This document shows positions 28,005 through 39,484 of a stretch of 64,000 nt of DNA, piece by piece. Origin of the DNA: Microcyclospora pomicola (Eukaryota > Ascomycota > Dothideomycetes > Capnodiales); assembly GCA_002786065.1 (NCBI GenBank), contig NHNY01000012.1, positions 372,001 to 436,000 on the forward strand, given 5' to 3'. Each line of letters begins with the position of its first letter. The first letter of the stretch is position 1. The position numbers and the translations under genes are program-made. The notes beneath the pieces are model-generated. The model was given only the letters and a program-made list of their open reading frames with translations. It was not told the DNA's origin and searched no databases.

Positions 28005-29534
28005 ATGGCAGGCGAGGAGCAGAGCCATCGCGCTCATCGGCCGACCAAGGAAAAGAAGAAACATACGGCTGGCCAGCCCAATCCCAAGGCCTTCGCCTTT
28101 GCGGCTCCCGGACGTCTGGCGAAGCAGGCTGCTCGCAGTCACGATGTCAAGGAGAAGAGATTACACGTCCCGCTCGTGGACCGGTTACCTGAAGAGGCGC
28201 CTCCGCTCGTCGTCGGTGTAGTCGGTCCGCCTGGGGTGGGAAAGTCGACGTTGATCAAGAGTCTGGTCCGCCGGTACACCAAGCAAACCATCACGCAGCC
28301 CGCCGGGCCGATCACGATCGTCACGAGCAAGAGGAGACGTCTGACGTTCATCGAGACACCCAGCGAGAGTCTGGCGGCGGCGATCGATCTTGCCAAGGTG
28401 GTGGATATCGTGCTGCTCATGATCGATGGCAATTTCGGGTTCGAGATGGAGACGATGGAGTTCTTGTCTGTCTTGTCGAGCACAGGCATGCCCGGCAACG
28501 TGTTTGGCATTTTGACCCACTTGGATCTGTTCCGAAAGCAGGATACGCTGAAAGCGCAGAAGAAACGCCTCAAGCATCGCTTCTGGTCCGAGCTGTATCA
28601 GGGCGCGAAGCTGTTCTACTTGTCCGGAGTCATCAATGGACGATACCCCGATCGGGAAGTACTGAATCTGTCGCGATTCTTGTCCGTCATGAAAAACCCT
28701 CGACCACTGGTGTGGCGAAACAGCCATCCATATGCTGTGGCAGATCGGATGCTGGACATCACGCCTCCGATGTTGGTGGAGGAAGATGAAAAGTGTAATA
28801 GGACGGTGGCTTTCTATGGCTACTTACGCGGCACCAACTTTCCCTCCCACGATGCGACCGTACACGTACCAGGTGTGGGCGACCTGAAGGTCGCACAGGT
28901 CGAAGCACAACCAGATCCGTGTCCGACACCACACTTTGAGCAGGCAAAAGAGAAGGCCGATGGGACGAAGAAGCGAAGACGGCTGGGCGAGAAACAGAAG
29001 ATCATATACGCACCCATGAGCGATGTCGGTGGCGTGCTGGTAGATCGAGATGCAGTCTATATTGACGTGAAGAGCAACACTTTCGACGCAGATGACGATG
29101 AAGCTGAGCGTGGATTGGGAGAGCAGATGGTGGTAGGACTTCAGGGCGGGAGACGACTGCTTGGAGAAGACGATGAAGGCATCGCGCTTTTCGACAAGGG
29201 AGAACGCTTGCAAGCAGTGACAGAGGAGGAGGTCAGGGACACTGGCAGAAAAAGTCATCGAAAACCTACTGTGGCTGCGAGAGAGGACGAGGATGAAGAT
29301 CCGATCGGAGATGAAGGATTCGAGAGCGGCGAGTCGGACGACGATGCAGACTTGGAGACACTGCAACAAGCACCTGAAAAGATTGGAAAGTCGAAGAAGG
29401 ACAAAGAAGTTGATGGCGATATCGCTTTTGCGGACTCGGACAGTGACCTTGGGAGTCTGTCGTCCGTTTCCGATCAAGAGTTGGAGGAAGGTTATGACGG
29501 TGACGAGGGAGATGAGCTAGATGGACTGTCGGAA

Positions 29535-29566
<32 letters not shown>

Positions 29567-31508
29567 TGATGGCACGGTACGGTGGAAAGACCAGATGAAT
29601 GAGCGAGCCAAAGCCATGCATGGTCGCAAGCAGCCTTATCGGGTTGCTGAATTGGCTAGACTCATGTACGATGAAATGCTAAGCACAGCCGAAGTTCTCC
29701 GAAAATGGCGAGGAGAGGATGACGTTGTCGACGCTGCAGAGGAAGATGATGAGGAAGATGAGATATTCAAGAAAAAGGTTGCAAGCGACGACGACAGCGA
29801 AGACCGGATGATCCCCAAGCTTAATTACACAGCGCTTACAGAAAAGTGGACTGATCAGGACACGATCGACGCATTCCAGGCCCGCTTCGTCTCCTCCAAA
29901 CCTACCGGTGCCAATGCTGAAGGCTTGGGCGATGGCGAGTTCGATGGGTTCGAAGACGGTGACGAGGATGGGGAGGGAGATGGCGAATTTGAGGATCTCG
30001 AGACTGGTGGAGTCCACGCAGCTCCCGAGGCGGACGATCTCGAGGCTGAGCGCGAGAAGAACGCCAAACGCAAGGAGGAGCTGAAGCTTCGGTTTGAGGA
30101 AGAAGATCGAGAAGGTTTTCTCAATCCGAAGAACACCAACCGTGACGCCAATGGTATCGCTGCTGAACAGGAGTTTGGTGAGGATGAGTGGTACGACGCG
30201 CAAAAGGCATTGCTGCAGAAGCAACAGGACATCAACCGTAAAGAATTTGAACAGCTCGATGAGATGTCTCGTGTCAGGGCGGAAGGTTACAAGGCCGGCA
30301 CGTATGCTCGCATCACGCTATCGGACGTGCCGTACGAATTCGTACAGAACTTCGACCCCCGATTTCCACTCCTCATTGGCGGTCTTCAGCCGACAGAAGA
30401 GCGCATGGGCTTTGTTCAAGTCCGTATCAAGCGTCACAGGTGGCATAAGAAGATCCTGAAGACCAACGATCCCCTGGTGTTCAGTCTAGGCTGGCGTCGA
30501 TTCCAGACGATGCCTGTGTATAGCATTCACGCTGAGCGTGTGCGACATCGCATGCTGAAGTACACTCCAGAGCACATGCATTGCACCGGCACTTTCTATG
30601 GACCTCTTGCTGCGCCGAACACAGGCTTTTGTGCCGTTCAAAGCTTCTCCAACAAGAATCCAGGGTTCCGTATCGCCGCTACTGGTGTTGTGCTGAACGT
30701 CGATGAAGGCACGGAAATCGTGAAAAAGCTCAAGTTGACCGGACATCCGTACAAGATCTTCAAGAACACCGCTTTCGTCAAGGATATGTTCTCCTCCAGC
30801 CTCGAGATCGCCAAGTTTGAGGGCGCGAGCATCAAAACTGTCTCCGGCATCCGAGGTCAGATCAAAAAGGGGCTGTCAAAGCCGGAGGGTTGCTACCGTG
30901 CCACCTTTGAGGACAAAGTGCTCATGTCAGACATCATCTTCCTGCGTGCCTGGTATCCTGTCCGGCCTCATCGCTTCTACAATCCCGTCACCAATCTGCT
31001 CGAGAGCGCTCAGGACGAGGGAGGCTGGAGTGGTATGCGTCTGACCGGGCAAGTGCGCGCGGAACAGAACATCCCCACGCCTAAGGAGAAGAACTCGGCG
31101 TACCGACCGATCGAGCGCCAGGAACGACACTTCAACCCGCTTCGCGTCCCACGCAAGTTGCAAGCAGACTTGCCGTTCAAGAGCCAGATCACCCAGATGA
31201 AGCCACGTAGCAGTGAGTCATACGCGGCGAAGCGTGCTGTGGTGCTTGGCGGCGAGGAGAAGGTGGCACGGCGGTTGATGCAGCAGGTTATGACACTACG
31301 GAAGGAGAAGGTCGAGAAGCGAGCGAAGAAGCAGGAGGAGCGCAAGCAGCCGTACAAAGCCAAGGTGGCGGAGAACGAAGAGAAGCGGAGGGAGAGGGAG
31401 AAGAGGGAGCGGGATGACTTCTGGAAGCGGGAGGGTAAGAAGCGTAAGGGATGGTCTGAGGGTGGTGAGGGCGCAGGCGAGGGAGGTGGGAAGAGAAGGA
31501 AGAGATAG
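28005..31508 (+). CDS. BMS1: ribosome biogenesis GTPase Bms1
   Basis: Intronless, 1167 aa, matching the family's usual length; the start is the ATG at 28005 (MAGEEQSHRAHRPTKEKKKH). The N-terminal GTPase domain has P-loop GPPGVGKST at about 74-82 and the DxLLMIDG region. A long acidic middle includes an uninterrupted aspartate run near residue 510 encoded by a GAC microsatellite. The C-terminal AARP2CN and Bms1/Tsr1 domains include LSDVPYEFVQNFDPRFPLL and HRFYNPVTNLL, followed by a lysine-rich tail (KREGKKRKG). Bms1 binds Rcl1 and drives early 18S pre-rRNA processing in the nucleolus as part of the small-subunit processome. Confidence 0.97.
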
Positions 31509-31676
31509 AAACATAGGGACAAAGTACTTCACGAAGCAGTCCAGGTGAACGACTTGACCTCATGGACCAGAAATAGGGTCATCTCCACCCACTCATTCAA
31601 CCTCCCAGATCCCACGCCCGTAAACTACCATCCCCCCTCGCCCCGTCCCATCGTCCCCCAAACCAACACCCACCCC

Positions 31677-32131
31677 TCACGCAATCCCAATCACCCTTCG
31701 CCGACTGACATCCACCACCGTCTCCTGCCCCTCAGCGTCGCGAATCTCAAACACGCCGCCCACCTCCCGCACCACCAGATCCGACACCCGCGCTGCCACG
31801 ATCCGCTGCACGCCGAACTTCTGCCGCGCCTCGAGATGGAAGCGCGCCATGAGCTCTTCGAGTTTGTCTATTCCCATCCCGGCCGTCAGCACCCCCTGCC
31901 ACGTAGGGCCACTAGGCTCCTGTTGTGCAGAGAGACGACTGGACCAGACTCACCATGCGGCCGGTTCTTCTCCAGCCCGCTCATCAGCGGCTCGTACGTC
32001 AGCATCCAGACGAGGAAGGCGTCGGGCGCGAAGCTCGGCGCCCAGGACACCTAGCCGGCGCCGGGGCCGGGCGAGAGCAGGATCTTGACCGGGCGGGTGG
32101 TGGTGAAGGTTGGGTTGGTGGCGAGGTCCAT
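31677..32131 (-). pseudogene. small conserved protein gene with an in-frame TAG
   Basis: Two exons, 32131..31954 and 31867..31677, across an 86-nt intron (donor GTGAGT, CTGAC branch site, acceptor AATAG) encode 122 positions. The product begins MDLATNPTFTTTRPVKILL and SPGPGAG, then meets TAG at 32053..32051. The same frame then continues VSWAPSFAPDAFLVWML, through the splice, to LEELMARFHLEARQKFG and the stop at 31677. Frame and splice sites are otherwise intact. The TAG is one base from a tyrosine codon. No intron that removes the TAG looks plausible (the only nearby donor would give about 39 nt). Possible explanations are a recent null allele, a sequence error, or read-through. I do not recognise a function; it resembles small hypothetical proteins of dothideomycetes. 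Confidence 0.55.
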
Positions 32132-32531
32132 TTGTTTTTGGTTGGCTTTGTCCTTTGAGGTGGGGTTGTTGGTAGGGTGCCGGTAGGATGGCGGCAGGTG
32201 GTGGCTGGAGGGTTGACAGTGGATGAGGTTGGAGTCGTGGGTTTCGGGGTTGTGCTGGATGGCTAGATACAGGTGAGGTACAGTGGATATGTTCCAAAGG
32301 CTGCTTAGTGGGCTAATAGTATTGGGATTCGGGCGTGTATTGGAGAGAGGGAGGAAAGGGGTAGGGAGGTGCGATTGAAGCCGGTCGTACTACCCGGACA
32401 TGGACACTGTCAGGGATGAGATGATTCTGCGGGTGTTTGAAACGTCCAACAGCATATTTTCTGTGCTGTGAAAGCTCAATCACTAATTAGGTACTCTAGT
32501 CATGCTCTTTGTCCTTACAAAATCGTACTTT
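32132..32531. other. intergenic region upstream of the small TAG-containing gene
   Basis: About 400 bp, G/T-rich on the plus strand near 32,150-32,260, then AT-richer. It holds the promoter of the minus-strand gene and the 3' end of the epimerase. No further feature seen. Confidence 0.4.
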
Positions 32532-33675
32532 TCAGCTCAACCGCGCATGCTCCTGCTCAACAATCTTAGGCACTTCGTCGAAGATCGAGTGTTCCTTAGG
32601 CTTCCACCCCAGCGCCTTACTTGCTCTCTGTGCCTTTGCTCTGGAGTTGAGGCCCCAGCTGATTGCTTCGAACCCTGCTACCTCCTTCGCCGCGTCTTCT
32701 TCTAGAGGCTTCTTCTCCAGATCCGACTTCACATAGCCGAGCTCTCCGGCTTTCTTAGCGATCGTCTCCGCCAATTCCGTCCAGTAGTGCTCACCCGACT
32801 CCACGAGGAGGTAGCCCTTCTCGCCCCAGATTTCAGGGCTGAGATTACCCTGCACCGCGGCCTCGACGAGCAGGACGTACACCTGCGCCAGGTCGGCGAC
32901 GTGGACGTAGTTCCAACGTGCCTTGCCCGCCCCGATCACGGGGACGAATTGCTTCTCGAGGATGAGTTTCGTCAGCTCGTACACCTGTCGACCGCGTGTG
33001 GAGGATGGACCGCGACCTTTGCCGTAGATGGTCGGCGGGCTGAGGATGACCGTCTTGACGGCGTCACCGTGTTTGGTTCCTGCTTCGAGGACGATCTTGT
33101 CAACGTTGCGGTGGAAAGCATGGTCCGGCAGGCTCGTCAGTTCCGAAACACCATCCCAGTCGTTGTACTCCTTGTCTGATAGTTCACCCAGTTTCCCGGA
33201 ATCACTGTCGGTGTAAGTGAGAATGCCCGCTCCGCCGGTGTGTAGCCAGAAACCAGGGTTCTCCTTGCTGTGTCCCGCGATGAGGCCTGCCGAGATGGCT
33301 TTCGCCGCACCTTCGTTGTCTGACGCATCTGCAGCATCTGCGATAATGGTTGTCAGTTTCTGACTTGAAAAATCAACAATGATGACGGGTGGAACATACG
33401 AAGGACTATGTCGCTTGCTGCAGCCTCTTTTTTGAGGAGCTCCGAATCATCCAAACCGCCCAAGACGATACGCACGGAAGGGAATGCCTTGCGCACAGGA
33501 GCAGCCTTCTCCTCGGTGCGGACCAATGCAGCGTACTCGTAGTCGGGATGTGCTTGGTATAGTGCGGCAAATGCGTCTCCAGCAATGTAGCCGGTAATTC
33601 CAGTACTGTTAACAAGGTCAGTAGGGTTTTGTGGTCTTCAGGCTCCTGAACATACATAAAGATCTTGGGTGCCAT
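32532..33675 (-). CDS. NAD(P)-dependent epimerase/dehydratase-like protein (extended SDR)
   Basis: 343 aa from exons 33675..33656, 33605..33400 and 33337..32532, with introns of 50 and 62 nt (donors both GTATGT). The first splice rebuilds the Rossmann nucleotide-binding motif MAPKIFITGITGYIAGDAF (TGxxGxxxG). Further SDR features are DIVLHAADASDNEGAAKAI, a segment ILSPPTIYGKGRG around the active-site region, and WNYVHVADLAQVYVLLVEAA, typical of atypical or extended SDRs of the NmrA/epimerase group. No signal peptide. These fungal proteins are annotated as NAD-dependent epimerases but their substrates are unknown. The 20-nt first exon and the split motif would be missed by single-frame annotation. 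Confidence 0.88.
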
Positions 33676-34578
33676 GATGTCGTTGCGGTCGTGAGTATCA
33701 GGTTTGAAATATGATCTACAGTTGATTAGTTGTTATCCTCAGGACGAGGACGATACAAATCGTTAAGTATATTCTCTTGAGTGAGATGCGTAAATGCATG
33801 TCATGATGGAGAGACAAATGCTACCTTGGGGACATTTTGGCTTCTAACTTGCATCATTGCCACACCTACGCCGTCGGAACAGAGCCGGATGCATCTGCCG
33901 CACTCGCCGGAGTCTGCTACCTATGCATCACCTTCCTACGGTGAAACACTTATCCCGCTACCCAGACAGCATGACCACATTGGAGGACTTGGATGTATAG
34001 GCTGGTGGCCATTGTGTTCGAGTTTCGCCGTTGAGAAAGCCATGACCTCATCTTTCGTCTTGCGGGATTTCCACATTAGGAAGTTGTGGACTCGCGATTC
34101 GTGTGAGTGAGACGCTGTGTATATCGACATTTGAATTAGGTACCCAGCGATCACAAGTATCCGGCCTACGCGGATGCGATGATGCTCGGGGAGTAATTCG
34201 GCGGCCCACCTTGCAGACTGGTGCTGGTCATCCCAGTAGATTCAACCACTACGTTCGAGGGTCATTCTATGAAATGCCAACACAATGATAATCCACGTAT
34301 GACTTCAGCTGATCAACATAATTTCCCTCTTTCTACCGCAGTAAGCATCTAGGACGATGTGTAATGCTGGGCTCATGTACTATGCTTGCTATGAACATCG
34401 TGAAACCTGGATTTTTGACAAGACAACTGTCAGCGTACACAAATGCGCACGGCGAGAAGCATTTTAGACTTGTCAGTCTGCACATGTCGTCGTGTAATCT
34501 TCGTTATTGTTTTGCTATTCATATACAACACATCAGGAAATCAAACCAGCATCTCTCATGATGGCAGGATCATGTCTC
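33676..34578. promoter_or_regulatory. upstream region of the epimerase gene
   Basis: About 900 bp between the epimerase start and the stop of the zincin gene. AT-richer than average towards 34,260-34,560. No gene, repeat or obvious control element. Confidence 0.4.
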
Positions 34579-35418
34579 TCAGTTCCTCGCATTATCGAAC
34601 TTTGGCGGCGTATCAGTAGGAATGGTCTTGCCTTGGGTGGTCTTGGACGGCATATCACAGTCTTTCTTCTTCAACTCCTCTCTATACTCCTCCCACAGCT
34701 TCCCTACCTTACGCCCCTTGCAACAGTCGCCAAACAGCTTGCCCTCGTCATACTTTCTTCCTCGCATCCCATCGTTGATCCGTCGGACCGTGCCCTCGCC
34801 AAATTTCTGCTCCAACCATTCCAGAAAGAAGCCCGTGTGTTGGTAGCCTCCATCCCACGACCCGCTCGCTTCTTGCTTCCAGTGAGCCGCGCCGAGTCCA
34901 GCACGCAATCGAACCCAGTCCGCGATGCCTTCGATCAAGCCACCGGGCGCGGTGCCGAGGGCATTCCACTGAAAGCAATGCACCAGCTCGTGGCAAATAA
35001 CGCCAAGCACCTCATCACGCACATTCCCAGTCCGTGAGGAGACATACCCGGCGCTCACGTGGATCTCTTTGTGGTCATTGTCTAAGTCTGTACCAGTGGT
35101 GTATGCAACACCAGAGAAGTCTCGGACGATGAACGTGACGGATCGAGTGCCTGGTCGGACGGAGTCTGGAGTATAGAGGAGATTGAGCACATTCTGGACT
35201 TGCGTGGAGATGTCTTCGTTTCCCTTGACATTGGAGAGGAAGACGGATGCTCCATCATGTGCGAGATCGTTCAGTTGGAGACGTAGCTTGGGTAGTGGAT
35301 ATTGGTGTTTGCGCACGATGGGCACGGCAGCAGCGGCCGACGATCCCTCGTGTGGTCGTGCAACTGGCGACATGTCGTTGTTGTTGGACTGCTGGAAGTA
35401 GATAGGCACCACCGGCAT
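34579..35418 (-). CDS. basic secretory protein (BSP/PR-17-like) family zincin
   Basis: Intronless, 279 aa from the ATG at 35418 (MPVVPIYFQQSNN), the only ATG in the frame upstream of the domain. The BSP domain spans about residues 45-245: YPLPKLRLQLNDLAHDGA, DHKEIHVSAGYVSS and the zinc site VICHELVHCFQW, followed by GGLIEGIADWVRLRAG, which supplies the downstream glutamate/aspartate region. WDGGYQHTGFFLEWLE is also typical. The family is known from plant PR-17 defence proteins and occurs in fungi and bacteria; it is thought to be a metallopeptidase of the gluzincin type, though substrates are unproven. Unlike plant members, no signal peptide is visible. It is divergent from STU1. Confidence 0.87.
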   Translation of the reverse strand: MPVVPIYFQQSNNNDMSPVARPHEGSSAAAAVPIVRKHQYPLPKLRLQLNDLAHDGASVFLSNVKGNEDISTQVQNVLNLLYTPDSVRPGTRSVTFIVRDFSGVAYTTGTDLDNDHKEIHVSAGYVSSRTGNVRDEVLGVICHELVHCFQWNALGTAPGGLIEGIADWVRLRAGLGAAHWKQEASGSWDGGYQHTGFFLEWLEQKFGEGTVRRINDGMRGRKYDEGKLFGDCCKGRKVGKLWEEYREELKKKDCDMPSKTTQGKTIPTDTPPKFDNARN

Positions 35419-35941
35419 GGTATACACAGAGAGAATGGAATGGCTATCTACAATATGAGATATACGAGTGATCTGATATACATGTATTCGAAGTGGACAT
35501 ATAGACAGTAAGGCAGGTATTGTTTTCGGTAGAGACCTCCAGTCAACAGCCAAAGTTGCCACACCTGGATCTAATAATGACCCGCGTATCGTTGTCGATA
35601 GCACGGACGCGACGGAACCCGAAAGACGTTGGCGGCAACGGCCTCCTATGCAGAACGGGAGATCTCAGTATATAGATAACTTCGCTTCTTATATCATCCT
35701 AAGAGTCGACAAACAGTAAACTGTACTCAGCAAAATACATGCCCGCCAAGTCAACCAACATGTGAATTGTTGTCCGGTACTGCTGTTGCCAGTAGAAACC
35801 CCTGACCCCCGGTCCCGCCCAGCCGAGTGTCATCGTGCAGCTCCACATACACATACAAACATTCGTCGCGCGTCACCCTGTCCATTCGTCCCTCCCAGAC
35901 ACTGCCCTGCGCGACAAACCACCACACAACCGCAGCCCACC
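35419..35941. promoter_or_regulatory. divergent promoter region, BSP zincin / STU1
   Basis: About 520 bp between two divergent ATGs. A C-rich leader precedes STU1 (35,800-35,940), with the start in CACCATGG context. No clear TATA box. Confidence 0.4.
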
Positions 35942-38900
35942 ATGGCGACCATGGACCAGCAGGCCGCGACGCTGCTTGCGACGCTGAAACGACCCGCCGC
36001 ACCATCCGACTCCAAGATCAACTTACTGAACGAGCTGAAAAGCAGCATTAAACACTACCGCGTCCCTGATACGGTCGTCGGCACGATCTTCGAATGCCTT
36101 CGCCTTGCGATCGTCCAGCAAGCCTCCTCGACACTGGTCAGCTCGGCACTGTCGACGTTGGGCCATCTGATCAAGCGACTGAAGATTCAAGATCCGGCAG
36201 GAAGCGCCATCGCTCAGCTTGCCCCGCGCCTGCTTCCGGCCCTACACGATCGACTGGGGGATCTCCGGGAGCCAATACGAGCTGCTGTGTCTCAAGGCTT
36301 GACGGAACTATACTCCTTCTTGGCGGCGGATGTCGAGACACTGGTGCGCGAGGAGACGATCCCCACTGGAAACCCTCGCGCAAAGGAGGCAGGAATGCAA
36401 TGGGTGGTGCGCATGCATAAAGACGAGGCCATGCCCTTCAAGAGTTATGTTGGGCCTATCGTCGCGCGACTCGAGGATGCAGATGGCACTGTGCGCGAAG
36501 CAGCCAAGACGGCCCTCATCGAGCTGTTCGTCGATGCCCCAGACCGAGCAAAGACGGATTTGAAGAAACAGCTGAAGGCTTATGCTGTGAGACATGCAAC
36601 TGAAACACACATCCTGGCCGAGATCGGCGTGACCGCCGCGCCTCGACCGACGACGAGCAAAGCACCTGAGAAAGAAGTAGAGATGACTTCGTCCATCCGA
36701 TCATTACCCAGTCTAGATCACATGGCGCAGCTCGCCGATGCCATCAATAGCGAAGCAGCGCAGCCGCCGCCACAAGAGGTGGTTCAGATGGACCCACTAT
36801 ATGTGCACTCTTCGCGAGAAGTCGAAGATGCATTCAGGGATATGCTATCGTGCTTTGAAGGGAAAGAGAGCGAACAGAACTGGGGGCCGCGAGATAAGTC
36901 GGTGACGAAAGTGCGGCGTCTGCTTAAGGGGAACGCGCCCACTGAGTATCACCAGATGTACATGGCGGGTATCAAGAGCATAGCAGACGGCATTCTGAAG
37001 GTGGCCAACTCGCTCCGTACCACAGTATCGACAAACGGCTGTCAATTGGCGCAAGAGTTGGCACAGACACTGGGACCTGCTCTCGATCCGCACGTGGAGA
37101 TCTTTCTTCAGTCCTTTATCAAGATGACAGCCACCACGAAGCTGATTGCGGCGCAAAATGGACGCGCAACTGCCAGCACCATCTTCCAACACTGCACCTA
37201 CCACGTACGCATGATGCAGCATATTTGGGCGGCCGCACAAGAAAAGAACGTTCAGACTCGACAATGTGCGCCAGACTGGTTGAAGATCATCCTCAAGCGA
37301 CAGGCCAGCTACAAGACGCACTTTGAAAGCTCTGGTGGGCTGGATCTAGCTGAGAAGTGCTTCAAGAAACTTCTTGATGATGCCAATCCGAAAGTCAAAG
37401 AGGGAATGCGAGCAATATACTGGAGCTTTACGAAGACCTGGCCAGACCGAGCGGACCAGATTATAGCTAAGCTTGATCCAAAGTCAAAGGCTGCTCTCGA
37501 GAAGGACTCACACAACCCGAATGCTGCGTTTCATACTTCTGTCACAAGCGTGGCTGCAACAAACTCGAGAGTCGCTGGAACGAACAGCCGCACAGCATTG
37601 CGTGAGATGATGGCAGAGCAGAAGCGGAAAGCTAAGACTGGACAGATTCCAGACAGACCAAACTCTGCCATGGCCGCCATAACTCCCGCCAAACCTCGCA
37701 CCGGTGCAACGATGAGCCATCGCGCACCGTCAAACTTGTCGCATTCCACACGCGCGGATATCCGTGTTCCCTCGGCTGCTTCAACCACTTCCCAAGGCAC
37801 ACCGTCGGAGAGTGCTGGCGCCAAGCGTAGTGCGTTGATGTCAGGCCCAGTACGACGGCCGCGAAAGCCGGACATTCCGCGTCCGCAAACAGCAGATCCA
37901 TATGGGTCTCGACGCATGCTACGACCCGAAACTCCTGCAAGCAACGGAAGTCCAGCTTCTAGCCCGTCAAAAGGGACTGTCGACTCACGGGTTTCAAGAC
38001 CCAGCGCGTCCAAAAACTTGGCAAAGACTGCTGGCAATCTCGCTGTGAGTCCTGCGGGAAGTCCTACGAAACGTAACACAAGACTCGAAAATGGGTACCC
38101 AGCTGCCGACAGTTCGAGACCATCGAGCAAACACAGTAACGGAACTCATACTGAGGATCTTTCCAGTGCTCGGGATGATGATTTCACTATGGTCTTACCA
38201 CAAAGCAGGCCAGAAGGGCCGCTAAACCGCAGTACAATTACGTCCCCTCCCAAGCGCGCCGGGCATGGCCAAACCTTATCGGTCGATAGTGGCATACCTA
38301 CAATGACTGAAGAAGACGGCTTTACCATGGTTATGCCCAACCTGCCGAATCAGCCTCGTGCCAAGTCACCACTGGCTTACCGTAACCCTATGAAGGCTAT
38401 GTTTGAGGAGGCACGGGATATGCTGGACAAGTCGCACCAGAGCCCTACTAATGGCGTTAACCCAACCGTCCTGGGCGGCAGCTCTCGGCGCGACAGTCCA
38501 GTGCGATCGACTCCAGTACCAGAGGCTGTACAGGTGTATGAGGATCCGTTCACCGCCGATACTGCCGAAGCGCCGGCCAGTGGAGAGCGCCGAGTTCTTG
38601 GTGAACTCCCGATCAACGAGAACATGCGAATGCAGAGCCCAACCAGGACTAGCCCTGCGGACAGTCCGCATAGATCACCACTGACCGCTCAGGACTCTAC
38701 TCAAGAACGTTCAGAGGTTCTACGCAACCGTCGCCTACTTGCTTCAGGCATCGACCGTATTCGTGCCAAGACATTGGACGCTCATGGGTTCCGCAGAGTT
38801 CAAGATATCACAAAAAGCGATTCCGACATCTGGGAAGGTGGCAAGAAATACGACGAGTTGATGGGTGTGCTGCTCGAATATCTGCAGACATTCGACTCTG

Positions 38901-39484
38901 ATGCCAAGCTCGCGCAGCAGTCTGCTTCGAAATCGACTGGCCTGAAGACGCAAGCGCTGGGTTTAGTACGCGCGCTGTTGACCCTGCATAAGAAAGCCGC
39001 CGTGGCCTGGCATGCGCGCATCCTCGTCACAATCCTGGTGTGTCGCAGATACGTCGACAGCACCACCCACGTCGTCACCGACCTCGAGCGCGTCGCCGAA
39101 GGCGTGCTGAAAAACACGAGTCCGGAACCGTGCATCGAAGCCATCGTCAGCTACCTGCCCAACACTACCTCCGCGCACTCCATCGCCATGGCCCTGCAAT
39201 TCATCCGCCAACTTCTCACCCCGCCGCAGCGCGGTCCCATCCCCGCTCAGCTGAAGGTCCGTCTCACCCAGACCGTGGCCAAGTACCTCGACCACAGCGA
39301 CGCTGAAGTCCGCAAAGCTGATGTCGAGCTGGCGAGCGAACTGTTCGAATTGTTTGGCACGTCCAAAGCCGAGTTCTGGAACGAGTTTAAAGGTACCGCG
39401 GAAGGCCGATTGGGCCTGTTGACGTACTATATCGCGAGACGGGGCATGGCAGGGCACGGAGATGTCGGCATGACTGCGGCGTGA
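35942..39484 (+). CDS. STU1: CLASP-family microtubule plus-end protein Stu1
   Basis: Intronless, 1180 aa. The N-terminus contains TOG/HEAT arrays: SKINLLNELKSSIKHYRV near residue 20, and a second TOG domain around 290-560 (AFRDMLSCFEGKESEQNW). A Ser/Arg/Pro-rich microtubule-binding middle (about 600-900) and a C-terminal helical domain (about 930-1180, ILVTILVCRRYVDSTTHVV) follow. CLASPs bind plus ends and kinetochores and rescue or stabilise microtubules, supporting the mitotic spindle. The start is set by the CACCATGGCGACC context and the conserved MATMDQQA; the frame is open further upstream but without an ATG. Confidence 0.94.
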   Translation: MATMDQQAATLLATLKRPAAPSDSKINLLNELKSSIKHYRVPDTVVGTIFECLRLAIVQQASSTLVSSALSTLGHLIKRLKIQDPAGSAIAQLAPRLLPALHDRLGDLREPIRAAVSQGLTELYSFLAADVETLVREETIPTGNPRAKEAGMQWVVRMHKDEAMPFKSYVGPIVARLEDADGTVREAAKTALIELFVDAPDRAKTDLKKQLKAYAVRHATETHILAEIGVTAAPRPTTSKAPEKEVEMTSSIRSLPSLDHMAQLADAINSEAAQPPPQEVVQMDPLYVHSSREVEDAFRDMLSCFEGKESEQNWGPRDKSVTKVRRLLKGNAPTEYHQMYMAGIKSIADGILKVANSLRTTVSTNGCQLAQELAQTLGPALDPHVEIFLQSFIKMTATTKLIAAQNGRATASTIFQHCTYHVRMMQHIWAAAQEKNVQTRQCAPDWLKIILKRQASYKTHFESSGGLDLAEKCFKKLLDDANPKVKEGMRAIYWSFTKTWPDRADQIIAKLDPKSKAALEKDSHNPNAAFHTSVTSVAATNSRVAGTNSRTALREMMAEQKRKAKTGQIPDRPNSAMAAITPAKPRTGATMSHRAPSNLSHSTRADIRVPSAASTTSQGTPSESAGAKRSALMSGPVRRPRKPDIPRPQTADPYGSRRMLRPETPASNGSPASSPSKGTVDSRVSRPSASKNLAKTAGNLAVSPAGSPTKRNTRLENGYPAADSSRPSSKHSNGTHTEDLSSARDDDFTMVLPQSRPEGPLNRSTITSPPKRAGHGQTLSVDSGIPTMTEEDGFTMVMPNLPNQPRAKSPLAYRNPMKAMFEEARDMLDKSHQSPTNGVNPTVLGGSSRRDSPVRSTPVPEAVQVYEDPFTADTAEAPASGERRVLGELPINENMRMQSPTRTSPADSPHRSPLTAQDSTQERSEVLRNRRLLASGIDRIRAKTLDAHGFRRVQDITKSDSDIWEGGKKYDELMGVLLEYLQTFDSDAKLAQQSASKSTGLKTQALGLVRALLTLHKKAAVAWHARILVTILVCRRYVDSTTHVVTDLERVAEGVLKNTSPEPCIEAIVSYLPNTTSAHSIAMALQFIRQLLTPPQRGPIPAQLKVRLTQTVAKYLDHSDAEVRKADVELASELFELFGTSKAEFWNEFKGTAEGRLGLLTYYIARRGMAGHGDVGMTAA

